Shown in pieces: positions 40,548 to 52,185 of a DNA stretch of 64,000 nucleotides. The stretch covers positions 22,286,802 through 22,350,801 of the forward strand of contig NC_019866.2 in the NCBI RefSeq assembly GCF_002234675.1, given 5' to 3'. A program made the translations under genes and the position numbers. This DNA is from Oryzias latipes. Lineage: Eukaryota > Chordata > Actinopteri > Beloniformes > Adrianichthyidae. The notes beneath the pieces were generated by a model, which saw nothing but the letters and a program-made list of their open reading frames with translations, did no database searches and was not told the origin of the DNA. The first letter of the stretch is position 1. Each line of letters begins with the position of its first letter.

Positions 40548-40880
40548 GGAGAGTGTGTAAATACATGGATGATGGGAAGGGGCGCAGGCTTACTCAACGC
40601 CAACAGCGAATTTCTGACGAGCTACTGCCGCTCTGCAAAAACTATGTCCTAGAAAACGACACTGGTTTTTCATTTTTGATCAAAACCGTAATAATCCGTA
40701 TTTAAAGACAACTGGGAACGCTTTTAAATTAAAAGATGATCCGAGTTTGACTTTAAACTAAGATTATTTTGTAATTAAAAAACTTTCAATATAAGATTAT
40801 TTTTCTTGCAAGACACAAAAGACAAAAATTTTTTTCAAAACAAGGGTCTTTTTACTACTTCAGATTACGTTTTGCAGTGA

Positions 40881-43479
40881 AGTATACTAGTTTAACAATC
40901 TTCAGTCATCAAAATTCAGTTTTTGTTTTCAGGTTCGCTCAGTTTTCCAAAATTACTCATGGACAATGTCTGAATGGATCTTCCAAAGATGATTCTCTAG
41001 CCACCAAAAGTGTGTTTTGGCCTCTTCTCCAACACATTTCCTCTCATCTTTCTGCAACGCCGTCACATGTTCAGACCGCCATGTCATTAGAAAAATCCGA
41101 TGAACTGAGCTTTTTGGTGCTGCCGTTCAGCTCGATGTATCGATCAGCATTCCTTTGAACATCTTTATTCCATTCTTCAGCAGGAGGAGTCAAACGGCGA
41201 GCGCAAAGACATCCGTCTTGAACTTGCCCCCCCCCAACCCAACCCTTCACTGTCAGTCGGTGTTTTCTCCGCATCCCTCCCTCTCTTTTTTGCCTTCCAT
41301 CTTTATCCCACCCTATCCCTGACATTTTCCCCCCTTTAAGCTATGTCTGCAAGTGTTCCCATGGCAACTGTCGCACTGCCTGCCTAGCAACAGGCTTTAT
41401 CCTTTCTTTGGGAAAAATGGGGGAACAGAATAAGAAATAGAGGGGGTTGTAGGTGTTGCAGCTCTTTCTCTCTCTTTTTTTAATGAGTGTGAACATGTGG
41501 ATGGTAGTTAAACAGCAGCTTGTTGAAGTAGAGTCATTAAATTTGATGAGACTCTTCTCGCCTTTCCACACCTGCAGCAAGTCCTACACCTGTGCCCTGC
41601 AACCTTTTGGGGTCAACACAAGCTTCACTGCTGTCTCAGGGTTTACCAAATTAACATTTCACTGCATTAATTTGTTACATTACAAAAAAATAAGATTCAA
41701 AAATAGTTAATAGGAAATAGAACATGTTCAAACCAAAAAAAAGTTAAGATGCATTTGGCTTGCATGGCAGCATAACATAAATGTGCTTACTTGATTTAAA
41801 AAGAAACATCAAAAACATACTTATGTTAAAAAGAAAAGTAAATAAAAAAACATATTTCTATCATGCAATACATTTATTTTTTAAATGCAACAGTATGTAT
41901 AACAAATGTGTTTGCTGCCCCCTGTTGATGACCAGCTGTTTTTTTTTTTACCACCACCTGAGGAAACGTGGTTTGATTGCTTTAAATCCACACAGATTTG
42001 AACAAAAACGTCTCAACAGCCAAAAGTATTATTCAAAACTACCAGAAGTTTGTTTTTACTGTGTGCACAAATAGCATCAGCATCTTCAGTCAATGTAAAA
42101 AAACGAGCAACCGGTCTTTCATAGACTTTTCCTATATTCTTTAAATTAAATTCTCATCCACCTGTAGTGTATGTAGTTAAAGCTGTGGTCTTTGTGTGAC
42201 GGACTGCAGGACCGTGGTGCTGCCTGGCAACTGCACGTCTTCTCATTCTGCAGGTTTCCACGTCAGTCAAAGCTTGACTTTTAATTACCGTCTCCTTGTC
42301 ATTTTTCACGCTCATTTAGGACAAACTTATGCAGAAAAACAAATAGGTCAGACTAGACCGCGCTTCTTTTTTTTTTTCGGTCACAGATGTCGTAATTGAT
42401 TGTGATGGTTGGTGAGAGTTTTTCGGTCTGATAGGACATTATCAGCAACGCTTATTTTGGGAAAAAAGTCCATACATTTATGAATAAGCATACTGTCTTA
42501 CCTTCTGCACTCCAATGGTACATACCTCAGAGAGTAATTTCATATGCTTGGCTTTCTTTTGTATAAAGTTGAATCCTGAGCTTCCTTAGCAATAGGTATT
42601 ACACCTGAAGTTTATTTATTTAAGTATGCTTGAGTAGCACAAGTACACCATGGACCATCTACGGGTAGTGGAGGGAGCATACTAACTGAACACTTCTTCA
42701 GACTAAATTGGAACATCTTAAGTTTAAAATATATAGTTAGTATATAAAAAGTAAACTTCAAGTATACAGCCTCACTTTCAGAATAGACTAAGGGAACTTG
42801 TAATACCCTCAAATAGACTAGTTTCTGCTAAGAGCTGTCCCGTTTTCTTTGTGGAAGCTTGGCCATGCTCAAAGTAGTTGGATATACAACGCAACAGAGT
42901 TTAATATAAAAATTTTAAAGCATTTTGCTAAAAAACGTGATATTTTTTTTTACTTTCAAGCCTTTATTGCGTTTAAGCATTAGTCTTGCAAACGGTATTA
43001 GCATCCTGACGCTACACATGCTAAATTATTGGCAGTGTGTTTAAATATTGCAACTGCAAACATCTTTACTATACTATAAAATAATACATCCTGATGTTAA
43101 CCCTGACCCAAACCAGAAACAGGGCTGTGGTGGCCACAGATACCTGTTAGCAGGTATGACGCTAACGCCGTGCAACCATCTTTCTGATCTGAAACAGCAA
43201 CAATCTTCGAAATGTGAATGTTAAAACCAGATTATCTAAAACCAAAAGAATTAAATAAGGCAGTGTTGTTCATAACATTATTTAAAAATGGATTAAGTTA
43301 AGAGGAAAGTGTCAAGTGGGGACTGAAATTGTATAAACCTATTTAATCCCAGTCCTCCAGGGCCTGGGTGCTGCTTGTTTATACAGGTCTTCCTGCTTCA
43401 CCCACAGCTGATTATCTGAACTAGGCGTGTTCTCCCAATAGATAGCAGAAAGAGGACAGGCCAACTTGGCAACGTGCTT
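40881..43479. other. intergenic, nothing recognised
   Basis: Unique AT-rich sequence with one C-run near 41227 and 'ctgccccctgttgatgaccag' near 41915. No coding similarity seen. Confidence 0.4.
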
Positions 43480-43760
43480 TCAAACAGCCGCTCACAATGA
43501 AAAGTCTACGCGTGTACAAGGGCATTTCCGGCTTTTGTGTTCAAAACTTTTTGATTCAAGTTTTTATGACCGTTCTGAAGCTCTACGTCCAAATCCGCAT
43601 GGCCATTGAATGCGCGTCGCCAGTTAATTCAGGTCGAACTTTGGACACTCAGAGACTCGGATTTTTGTGGTGACGAATGGATTTGGTGTACCTGGTGAAC
43701 CCAGACACGGTGATGACATCTGCATTTCTTTTTCATATAAAGATAAATCTAGGCCACCTG
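43480..43760. repeat. family B repeat fragment
   Basis: 'gacactcagagactcggatttttgtggtgac' parallels 'tactcggatttggtagtgac' of the other family B copies (15382-16025, 62860-63530). Boundaries are uncertain; a SINE is inserted at its right side. Confidence 0.4.
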
Positions 43761-43771
43761 ACATGATGGTA

Positions 43772-44049
43772 AATAGTGTATAAATTAGGACTTTTAATTG
43801 AGCCTTGTAGAGCAGAAAATATAGTCTCCTGCGTGTAAACAGAGTATCTACGGCAAGTATTGGAAAATGGTAAATACTTATACAGCGCTTTTCTACCTTC
43901 CTCAAAGGCTCAAAGCACCAACCTTCCACCAGAGGCAAGGTGGGGTTCAGTGTCTTGACACTTTGACACAAGGGAGGGCAGGGCAGGAATCGAACCTGCT
44001 ATATTCCGATCAGAGGTCGACCCCCCTACCACTGAACCACGACTGCCCC
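43772..44049 (-). mobile_element. tRNA-derived SINE with 11-bp target duplication
   Basis: A 278-bp insertion flanked by ACATGATGGTA at 43761-43771 and 44050-44060. On the minus strand its head reads like a tRNA: 'gtggttcagtggtag' is an A-box-like start and GGTTCGATTCC (plus positions 43986-43996) is a full B box, the internal RNA polymerase III promoter. The body includes 'aaaagcgctgtataagtatttacc', common to fish SINE and MITE tails. Not a functional tRNA gene, since the anticodon stem is not conserved. Confidence 0.85.
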
Positions 44050-44155
44050 ACATGATGGTAGTCCATAATACACAGTTTTAAGGAGACTAGCAATAAACTA
44101 AATTAATTCTGTTTTGAGCCCAATTCAAGAGATTCTTGGCAGAGAGGTGGAAGTT

Positions 44156-44580
44156 AACAAGAAAAAAAAGTAGCCCCTCCCTGCCTGTGCAGTGTGAACA
44201 CCGTATGAGGAGCCAGAAAGTGTCGCCCCCCCCCGGAGCAAGCCAAGGCCCCCACCCCCAAACGCCGGCCCTAAAAGAGCTCTGGTCAGGCCCCGACGGG
44301 ACCGAGGCAGCCAACCGGCCGGGGCAACCACCGATTGCCTCAGCGGAGACCCCGACCCGTCAACCCCCCCCGTCCCGTACCAATAGTGGGCCCCCCCTCC
44401 CCCCCAGAACGCCCCCCCACAGGACAGGGCCGGCAAGCCCCCCCCAGACCCCGCAGCCGAAGCGGCTGACACACAGAGCGACCGGGGGCCCCAAGAGGGT
44501 TGTCCCGTCCCGTCCCAGAGCCAGGGAAGGGCCGATCCCAGCCCCAGGTGTAGATGGGCAGCCCATCCGTATTCTACCAT
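44156..44580. repeat. GC-rich interspersed repeat fragment
   Basis: Extremely C-rich on the plus strand (G-rich on the minus strand) in an otherwise AT-rich region. In character it resembles the G-rich body at 9793-11060, so it may be an inverted fragment of that retroelement type. Its long frames on both strands (Pro/Arg-rich or Gly-rich) come from composition and are not called as genes. Confidence 0.5.
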
Positions 44581-44681
44581 TTCAAAAACACCTGTATGTG
44601 AAAGCACGTTGTTTGGTAAAATATGCCTTTGGAAAACCCTTTTTTTTTCAGGACTTAAAGCGCTTGTGGTTTAGGATGATT

Positions 44682-44861
44682 TCCATCCATCCATCCATCC
44701 ATCCATCCATCCATCCATCCATCCATCCATCCATCCATCCATCCATCCATCCATCCATCCATCCATCCATCCATCCATCCATCCATCCATCCATCCATCC
44801 ATCCATCCATCCATCCATCCATCCATCCAACCAACCAACCAACCAACCAACCAACCAACCA
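44682..44861. repeat. (ATCC)n then (AACC)n tetranucleotide array
   Basis: About 36 ATCC units run into about 8 AACC units. The following 'ccttttcggggtcagggtacaccctgaacaggtcgccagtctggg' is a common fish repeat end that typically abuts such arrays. Confidence 0.97.
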
Positions 44862-44925
44862 GAAATCCTTTTCGGGGTCAGGGTACACCCTGAACAGGTC
44901 GCCAGTCTGGGACAGTTTACAGAGA
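44862..44925. repeat. fish dispersed repeat end (cggggtca type)
   Basis: 'ttcggggtca ... caccctgaacaggtcgccagtctg' also occurs at 56281-56365 ('ttcggggtcacagggctgccgg', 'caccctgaacaggtccccagtctgt'). This is a widespread teleost repeat end; class not assigned. Confidence 0.55.
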
Positions 44926-45617
44926 TAAACAAATTGCGGAGACCAAAATAAGAATTTGTAACATTTTCTTTTATCAAAATTGACCTTGAACTTATATTAC
45001 AAGAATGAGTTCTTGTTATAACTAAGTACACATTTGCTTGGAATAATGCTGTGCAAATCTTTTTTCAAATGACAAAGCAACCAAAGGTGTTGGTTAGTAT
45101 TTTTTAAAATAACTTTCAATCATCTCATGTGAAGGGTCAGATGGATGTTTAAATTTTACCACAATCCTTTTATAACCCAGAGTTCATTGACACTTTCTGC
45201 ACACTCTAATGGCACAAAACTAAAGAACAGTTAGAGGCGGCTTTAAAAAGAACTTCTGCAAAGGTTTCTGAATATTTCTTCACATCTTATAGGCAAATTA
45301 GCTATTAACTTTAAAAATTAGCCAGTCATGGACTTTTTTGATGCGTTTTGTAGCTTAAATTCAACAACCTACTCCACGCTTGGTGCAAAAAATTCTAGAA
45401 ATATAATAATCGTTTACTTCTGTCTGAAATGCAAAGGATTTTTTGGTTTAGCTGAACCATTAAAACACTTTTCTTTCTTTCTTTATTATATTGCTATTTT
45501 TCACTTTTAAGTTCTATCTTCATAGAAATTTTCTAGCACACATTTTCTCTTAAAAACCTCGATCTTGAACAAGATGGAAGTGGGTCACAAAACTGAAATT
45601 CGTTGCGGGGAATGAAG
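44926..45617. other. intergenic, nothing recognised
   Basis: AT-rich spacer between the tetranucleotide array and the 3' end of the upstream bZIP gene. Confidence 0.4.
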
Positions 45618-46351
45618 TTTATTTTGAAAGTACACTGTAAAGATAATTGTGCAATAAAAGCTTAGATTTTCAGGGAACTTTGAACACGCTGACCCGGATA
45701 AATGAACCCAAGTCAAAGTACTCCAACTGTCAAATGTATAATTTATTAATATGAAAATACAACAACAAACACAACAACAAACAATGAGGAATCAGTCAAA
45801 TATGATAAGACAGAAAACTGGATTGAAACGATACAAGTTACAGTGTTTGTTTTTGTTGATTTTTTTTTTTATCAGAGTGTTGAAACATCACAACATGCTT
45901 GGCATAAATCAGATCCAACGCTGAGGGAGAAGCCGACAAGCGTACCCCTCTCCTCTGAACCTGTTAAGTCTGACGGTTGTTAGGTTTCCGGTGTGAGGTT
46001 CTCGGTTATTGTGGGGTGGAATTTTTTTTTTTGTTTTTGTTTTTTTTTGCTGTCACAGTGTAAAGAAAAGAGACACACTTTCACATGTCCCACCTTTGCA
46101 AACAGAGCTTCACAGCACCAGTGCTAGGGAGCTGAGATTACAGTAAATTCAACGGTTGATACTATGAGAGTGAGAACAGACGGATCCAACATAAAATCCT
46201 CCACTGGGTTAGCCAGACCTGAAGGTCTGTGAAAACGCCTGCATAGTCCAGCCTTGTTTCTTTAGTGGTAAATACCAAACACTTTTTTTTAAACAATAAA
46301 AGTATTTTTTTTATTAAAAGTCCAAATATTGGCATACAATAGCTTTGGTCG
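45618..46351 (-). other. nfil3-like: probable 3' UTR of the nfil3-like gene
   Basis: AATAAA hexamers on the minus strand occur at 46310-46315 (37 bases after the stop), 45742-45747 and 45618-45623. The middle one would give a 3' UTR of about 0.6 kb. T-rich runs (46019-46050) become A-rich on the transcript. The end actually used cannot be decided from sequence alone. Confidence 0.45.
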
Positions 46352-47566
46352 TCAGTTGATTTTGGCCATGAGCTGCTCAGTAAAAAGCTTCTTTAGCTGT
46401 GCCACCTCCTCGCTCAGAGAGCTGAGCTGAGACTTCAGGATAGAGTTTTCGCCCTGGACCTCACTGTGTCCTTGAGTGGGAGGAGAACGGAGGTTGTAGC
46501 TGGCGGTGGAAGCATGATAATGGGGGGACTGTTTCTCCTTTTTGCTCTCCTCTCCTTCCAGCTGCTGGAGCCATGAGCAGGGTGCCGGTCCTGCCTCGCC
46601 ACCGCTCGTTCCTTTGACGGCCACTCTTGGAAGTTCCCGTCCCGCGGCAGAGAAGGTGGGGCTGCGCCTGGCGCTGGTGCAGTCGGAGACGCCCTCCGCT
46701 ACCTCGCCACTTCCGGGCGTCTTGAAGCGGAGCTTGTGAGGGAGGTTTTTCATCGACTCAGCTTGGTCCAGCCTGCCTCCGCTGAGCTCTGCACTGTGGT
46801 GGACATCGGCGGGTGAATGATGGAGGTCGTAGCCCAGCTCCTCTCCTCTGTGTGGGTAAAACTTCTCATGGTCGTTCAGCCGGTCCTCAAAGAAGACTGG
46901 GCTGCCCACACTGGACCCACCTGGTGTGGAAAAACCCGAGTCCTCTGAGGCGTGCCCAGGCTCCCTTGAGCTCCTCGACTGTGTGGTCAGGTTGTTGGGA
47001 TGCGTTGCAGGGGAGCTTTGCAGATTTTCATCTTCCTTATGGAGGTAGTAGTGAGGAGTTAAGGTTTGAGTAGAGTGCTGAGGAGCTGCTGCTGTGAGGG
47101 GCAGGATGGGTGTGTTGGAGGGATCTTTAACCAGACCAAAGCGGAACTTGAGGGCCAGCAGCTCCGCTCTGAGGCGAGCGTTCTCCTCCAGCAGGGCCAG
47201 CACCTGACTCTCCAGGACCATGTCGTTCACGCGCCGTTTCTCCCGCGAACGCTTGGCTGCCTCGTTGTTCTTTCTCCTCTTGTCCCAGTAGCCTTCGTCC
47301 TTCTTGTCGTGAGGGATGAACTCGCGCTTTCGCCGGTTGCAGCTCCCAGGACTCTCCTTGCGTTTGCTGGCTGAGGTGCGACCCAGGAGGGAGCGAGCCA
47401 ACAGGCTGCTGGAGGTCAGAAGGGACACACTTTCATCCGTGAAGGACAGAGCAGCTCCTGCTGCTCCTTCCGCTCCTCCTCCTCCTCCTGCAGTTGCAGG
47501 TGAATCCATGGGATGAAGCACAGCCGCCTCCTGCTGCCTTCGCTCCTGAGACACCTCCTCAAACAT
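46352..47566 (-). CDS. nfil3-like: NFIL3-like bZIP transcription factor (404 aa), tandem paralogue
   Basis: A nuclear D-box binding repressor by family membership. Seen: [15 protein letters not shown] at 76-90; basic region [13 protein letters not shown] at 100-112, identical to that of the gene at 29129-30925; zipper leucines at 118, 125, 132 and 139; NLPHKLRFK (274-282), the second family motif; and a C-terminal coiled coil (about 373-404: [20 protein letters not shown] then KLFTEQL), matching the end of mammalian NFIL3 (ENLYLK...LSAEVVSLKRL). Length is close to the 462 residues of human NFIL3. The frame continues upstream to GTG at 47626, but a strong acceptor ends exactly there and joining exon 1 gives an in-frame TGA with no ATG between, so the start is the ATG at 47566 (A at -3). 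A Gly/Ala-rich run (27-39) lies near the N-terminus. Coding region in one exon, same strand as its paralogue 15.4 kb downstream. Confidence 0.94.
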   Translation of the reverse strand: MFEEVSQERRQQEAAVLHPMDSPATAGGGGGAEGAAGAALSFTDESVSLLTSSSLLARSLLGRTSASKRKESPGSCNRRKREFIPHDKKDEGYWDKRRKNNEAAKRSREKRRVNDMVLESQVLALLEENARLRAELLALKFRFGLVKDPSNTPILPLTAAAPQHSTQTLTPHYYLHKEDENLQSSPATHPNNLTTQSRSSREPGHASEDSGFSTPGGSSVGSPVFFEDRLNDHEKFYPHRGEELGYDLHHSPADVHHSAELSGGRLDQAESMKNLPHKLRFKTPGSGEVAEGVSDCTSARRSPTFSAAGRELPRVAVKGTSGGEAGPAPCSWLQQLEGEESKKEKQSPHYHASTASYNLRSPPTQGHSEVQGENSILKSQLSSLSEEVAQLKKLFTEQLMAKIN

Positions 47567-48181
47567 TTTGCCCTGCAGAAGCTGAAAGATTCCTCTGTAG
47601 CGCTTTCTTTGTGATAACAGTGCCACCTAGTGTTGGAAAAAGAGGAAAGTTTTTTAGGTTATGCAAGAGACATTACAACACAATATTATGCAACCCCATT
47701 ACATCTCTGAACAGGAGCAACTTGTACCACAACCTGAGGAGCCTCATTACATGACCGGATGAGATAATGCTGTCATTTCTGAACATTTTAGAAGAATGAT
47801 TTCAAGAATGAATTTGAAAGACTATTAATTTAGTATATGAAGTCTCTTCAGGAGCGTTTGAAATCTGTAGAGAGTTTCTGGCTAGAGAGCTGAGCTTCAT
47901 CAGCTTTGACCCACATGTTTATCAGGAACAAGCCGCTCTTCCATCACATCTCAGCTGACCTGATTCAGTTCAGTTCATGTCCTGACTCATTTAAAACACA
48001 TGGCATGTCAGAAGACTTTACATCTTCAAGCAATCCCTTTATTTAGATTTCACTTTGAACAGCTTGAATGATCACATTTTTTACTTTAAACCTCAAAACT
48101 TGAACCATTTTAATGTTCCTGGTTAAGAGAGTTGTTGAACTGTTTGAAAAATTAGTAAAAAAAAAACTTTGATAAACGTAC
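47567..48181 (-). other. nfil3-like: 5' UTR part of exon 2 and intron 1 of the nfil3-like gene
   Basis: Exon 2 starts at 47626, after the minus-strand tract 'ctttcctctttttccaacac' and its AG. The intron would be 47627-48181 (555 bp), with a donor 'cacag|gtacgt' at 48181. The 60 bases 47567-47626 are leader. Splice sites are predicted from consensus, not from transcript data. Confidence 0.65.
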
Positions 48182-48600
48182 CTGTGGGATGTTTTTCCCC
48201 CCTCTCTCTCTTCTTAAATCAGCTGGTGCCTTTGCGTCCTCTCCACCTCAGAAAGCCCGTCCGTGTCTGTCCGGATCCGACCCAGGCGCGCTGATGAAAG
48301 CGCATTCACTGCTCGCGGTTACTTAATATTATCTCCGGCGCGCGCGCTGCGCTTCCACTCTGCTCCACTTGGAATGGCACAGCTCCTATTTGTAACGTGG
48401 AGTTCAGCTCAGGACGGACCCCGTCCTCGGCTGAACCGGCGCGACCCCGTCGGTGTGCGCGCTCCCGACGCCGCCCCTTTCCAGGGAAAGCGAGCCCCTT
48501 CAGGCACCATCATCATCGTCATCTGCCTCCGTGGCCACGCCCACTCAGAGTACATCGTCACAATTAGATAACGTTGCCTCTGTGCTTGTCTTTCTGAAGG
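48182..48600 (-). promoter_or_regulatory. nfil3-like: exon 1 and CpG-rich promoter of the nfil3-like gene
   Basis: Exon 1 ends at 48182. The region 48240-48545 is CpG-dense (runs of gcgcgc), typical of a housekeeping-type start. A minus-strand GGGCGTGGCC (KLF/Sp-like) lies near 48536. ATTAAGTAAC on the minus strand (48318-48327) differs by one base from the D-box consensus, so the gene may respond to its own family. Exon 1 carries an upstream ORF of 28 codons (48219-48305). Start site not mapped. Confidence 0.55.
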
Positions 48601-49060
48601 CAACAAGTGTGAATAATCACAGCTCATCCAGTCATCCTGCTGACACATTTCTGTGGCTTCACGAGCGCATCAGCTCTTCATCAAGCTTCTTCATTTAATT
48701 CAATTTATTCCAATTATTGTCCTAATAAATTTTGGGAAAACAAGATAAACTGACAAAAGATATATGTCAAAAAAAGAACTTCTACTAAAAAGAAAATAAA
48801 GGAATGAAAAACGCATCAGAGGAGCATCACAACTCTAGCGGCGTCAAAAACCAGTGGATGAAAATGGGTCATTAAACATGACTCAAAAACCTCTTTTGTG
48901 TATGTTTGTGTGTGTGTGTGGGGGTCATCCTTACCACATTCTGCCCTCCCCAGCATTTGTTAACCCTTCGAGGCCCAACACAAATTCATAAAATTCTCTT
49001 GGTTTGGTGCTCAAAAAGATCAAATACATTTTTTATAAACAAATGTTTTTATTCTACAAA
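48601..49060. other. intergenic upstream of the nfil3-like gene
   Basis: No recognised repeat apart from a short (TG)n near 48905. No gene. Confidence 0.4.
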
Positions 49061-49063
49061 AAG

Positions 49064-49300
49064 TTGTGCACCCACTGGCCACTTTTTCAGGCACACCTGT
49101 CCAAATGATCTGTAATGGAAATTTTCTTATTATCCAATCACATGGCAGCAACTCAATGCATGTAGGCACGTAGACGTGGTCAAGACAATCTGCTGCAGTT
49201 CAAACCGAGCATCAGAACGGGGAAGAAAGGTGACGGAAGTGACTTTGAATGTGGCTGTTGGTGCCACACGGGCTGGTCTGAGGGTTTGCTGATCTACCTG
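49064..49300 (+). mobile_element. Tc1-like transposon fragment (N-terminal helix-turn-helix region)
   Basis: 'cccactggccactttttcaggcacacctgtcc' and 'ccaatcacatggcagcaactcaatgcatg' are wording of a well-known teleost repeat. Near 49219 a broken frame reads 'GKKGDGSDFE' before decaying, resembling the 'GDLSDFERG' start of a Tc1-type paired-like DNA-binding domain. No catalytic region is present. Confidence 0.65.
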
Positions 49301-50870
49301 GATCAAAAGGTAGATTCAGATCCTGCATTCCCAAATGTTTCCGTTTCCCTGACTGTGAATGGACTTTTCCAGAAATTCAGACCTTGTATTTTTGTTTTTA
49401 CTGCACAGTTTTTTTGTGTTTTTTAACTCTTCTGATGATCTTTGAGGCAGAGTGTGACTTAATTCCTGATGAGGAACAAGCTTTATGAAAATGTAGATGA
49501 ATTGGGTCAGACCCTGTGAGCTGCAGTTTGGTGCAAGTTACTTCCAAGCTGTGGTCCATTACTTATTAGTTTCTGAGCAAAAGTAAGCTGTGACCTTACA
49601 TTTTTATTACCTCAAAATGGCAATGGCATTACAAAACTTCCATACTATTTAAAGTTACTTTTATCATAATGTTTGCCAAAGTAGAGCAAAAATATTCTAA
49701 AGTCACAAATGTCCGGATTTCATGTAATGATGATTTCTAATAGTATAGTTTATGGTATGAAGGCCAGTTGTATGAATCACAAACAATCCTGATGAAAGTG
49801 TTGTGAAAAAAATGTTCATGTGCCAAAATCTGGGAACAACCTGTGCCTGTGTGTAAACAGACAGACTGCATTGTGGGTCTTTTTTAGAGTTACCATTATC
49901 ATGTGTCATCAGCTTGTCATATTTTTTTCATAAACGCAAACATTGTATAAAGTCTTGTTTAGTCGGTGTGTGTCTTTTTAAAAAAAAATAAAGTTCTGCA
50001 AGTTGTGCAGCAGCAGCAGCTGCACGTGTGCAGGACGTGGGGGCAGCGGCAGGGCCGAAAACCTCGTTTGACCCCGGTTCTTCTCTGTGGACAGTGTGCA
50101 CAAACGAGCCGGTGAACTGCACGGGCTGCATTATATCATAAATGTAAACTCTCTGTGCAAACACGCTCAGGTTGACAGGCAGATACACTTTGATACACTC
50201 TTGTGTTTTTGGGTACAGGCTAAGGCCACTGCGCACACACGCCGTGACCTTAAACAGCACCGCTAATGTAAAACAGAGCTGCGGGATCCTCCGATTTACG
50301 GTCTCATTAAAACACCACAAAGAACCCCTTCACTTTATGCATTCCACAAGTTATTCTCATTTTAAATCAGCGAAAGCTGAGATAATAGTTTTTCTCTGGC
50401 ATATCTTTACAACTGTTGGAGCTTTTTATTTCCCCGCATTGCGTTTTATCTGAGGAGAAGAGCCAGTTAGCTTAGCATAACAAGGGGAAAAACTACCTGT
50501 CAGCCTTTCTCTGTCAGTAATGAACAGCACTGATATTTCTAAAGTGAAATCAGAAACAAATGTGGTTTAATTTAGTTAAATGATTGTAATCAAACACATT
50601 TTTCTTTACAGTCTTTAAGTATTTGGACCTGTGGGACCTAAAAACTGAACACCAGTCTAAAATCTGAAAAAATCCTGTCTAAAAGAGTTTAAAAAAAGAA
50701 AACCTCTTGTTGAACAAAATGAATGAAAGGATTAGCTCCTTTTTCCTTTTGCAGGAATTTTCTTTATGTCTGGTTGAGATGACCTTGGGGAGGAGCTGAA
50801 CAGGCTGTAAATTAGACGTTTCTATCAAAGGATTTGGGCTCAACACCCATTCAAACCTGCCAATAGTGAG
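49301..50870. other. intergenic, nothing recognised
   Basis: Mostly unique sequence. The open frame 49928-50320 (minus) has no recognisable domain. Confidence 0.4.
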
Positions 50871-50883
50871 AAAAGAACAAAGT

Positions 50884-51548
50884 TCTTCTTCTTCTTACTG
50901 CCTTTTACGCCTTGAGACTCTTAGGGCAGCAACGAAATCTTTCCACTTCTGACGGTCGCGGGCCAGGGTGATGATGGTTCCGCAGGTGTGTCCAAATTCC
51001 TTCAGCTCGGTTTCTACTGTTCGGCGCCAGGTGATCTTCGGCCGTCCTTTTTTTCTTTCTCCATCTGGTGTCCAATGTAGTGCTGTCCTTATAATTGTGT
51101 GGTCTTCACTCATGAGTACATGTCCAATCCATGTCCAGCGTCTTTTGAGGATAATTGATGACATGTCTTCTTGATTGCTGCGGAAGAATAGATCTTCATT
51201 GCAGATCTTTTGGGGCCAGAAAATTCTTAATATCCTCCTTAAATTTTTGGTGTGGAAGGTCGAAAGTTTGGTCAAGTCCTGCTGTGTCATTCTCCAGCAC
51301 TCTGCTCCATACAGTAATACTGACAGAACACAGCTGCTGTAGAGCTTCAGTTTTGTCTCAGTGCTGTACTGTGATGTCTTCCAAATATTGTTCATGGTTA
51401 TGAATGCAACCCTTGCTTTCTTAATCCTGTTCTGTATGTCCTTATTACTTCCACCTTCTGATGTGATGATGCTACCCAAGTAAGTAAAGCTTTCAGTAAA
51501 TGGTAAATTCTGATCATTGATGGTTACGGAAACAGCAACAAGATCAAA
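50884..51548 (-). mobile_element. 5'-truncated RTE-like LINE with 13-bp target duplication
   Basis: A 665-bp insertion on the minus strand, flanked by AAAAGAACAAAGT at 50871-50883 and 51549-51561. It encodes the C-terminal part of a LINE polyprotein: 'FTYLGSIITSEGG', 'SSCVLSVLLYGAECW', 'LRRILRIFWPQKI', 'RRWTWIGHVL' and 'GRPKITWRRTVETELKEFG', in the order seen in RTE-type reverse transcriptase C-termini. The frame (about 195 residues, to a stop at 50895) is still open but has no start of its own. The 3' end is a (TTC)n-like tail rather than poly(A), which also fits RTE elements. The catalytic YxDD region is missing. Confidence 0.88.
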
Positions 51549-51561
51549 AAAAGAACAAAGT

Positions 51562-52185
51562 GCATGAAATAAAATGTCTTCTGAGATTGTAAGAATTCGA
51601 AAAATGTCGGATGTTCAGCTACAATGACTGAATTTGGAATCAGAACTATAACTAATTGATCATTTCTCATATTGGGTTAAAGGGTTTTTGCTGGAGACCA
51701 ACATGGGGGAATGACTGAGAAACTGCATTGACATGAGCTTGGCTGAATAAACTGACTGTCCTTCACTGCAATATCACCACACTGAGTCTTGTACAGAGAA
51801 AAGACATTTTTAGCCAAATTATTTCATAAATGTAAAAACTGTGAGGTGATTTATTGGGTTTTGTATTTAAAAAACACAAACAACTCTCTATATTTGTGGG
51901 TTCATGTAAGATGATCTTTATATTACAAATGTGGCATCTCTTTAGACACATTTTCCTTTGAAATGATTATTTTTCTTCATAGAACTGCAATCATCCTCCT
52001 TACATCCTCCCCAATCGAAGTCGTCAGGAAATTTTAAGAGAAAAGAAATTCAAATTTCAATTGAGTGACTTTTCTTTGAACCAGTTAGAAGTTCTGATGC
52101 TTCCAGCTTTAAAAACTGTAACCTGCAACATCTCAAATGGAAGTATGTGTGGTAAACAGCAAAGGCCTAAGTCACAGCTGCCCTT
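51562..52185. other. intergenic, nothing recognised
   Basis: AT-rich unique sequence with no supported gene. Confidence 0.4.

Larger units (their letters stand above)
39965..40755 (-). repeat. family A MITE copy 5, interrupted by a retroelement tail
   Basis: Left end 'ttaaagacccaatcc', right end 'aaaagatgatccgagtttgacttta'. 'cgccattttttttgcacc' and 'gactgtaagctagcgg' are followed by about 0.39 kb of foreign sequence (40160-40547), after which the family resumes at 'agcaggagagtgtgtaaat'. It is itself surrounded by the ACTGCAAAA-type repeat: its 3' piece ends TTTTGCAGTG at 40870-40879. Confidence 0.65.

Noticed and set aside
43986..44049. tRNA gene on the minus strand
   Set aside because: A and B boxes are present but the cloverleaf is not; it is the head of a SINE with a target duplication.
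44136..45031. A 271-residue plus-strand frame and minus-strand frames rich in MDGW
   Set aside because: Produced by the GC-rich repeat plus the (ATCC)n array; no conserved domain.
47567..47626. Extending the nfil3-like gene to a GTG at 47626
   Set aside because: That position is the first base after a strong splice acceptor, and exon 1 brings an in-frame stop with no ATG between.
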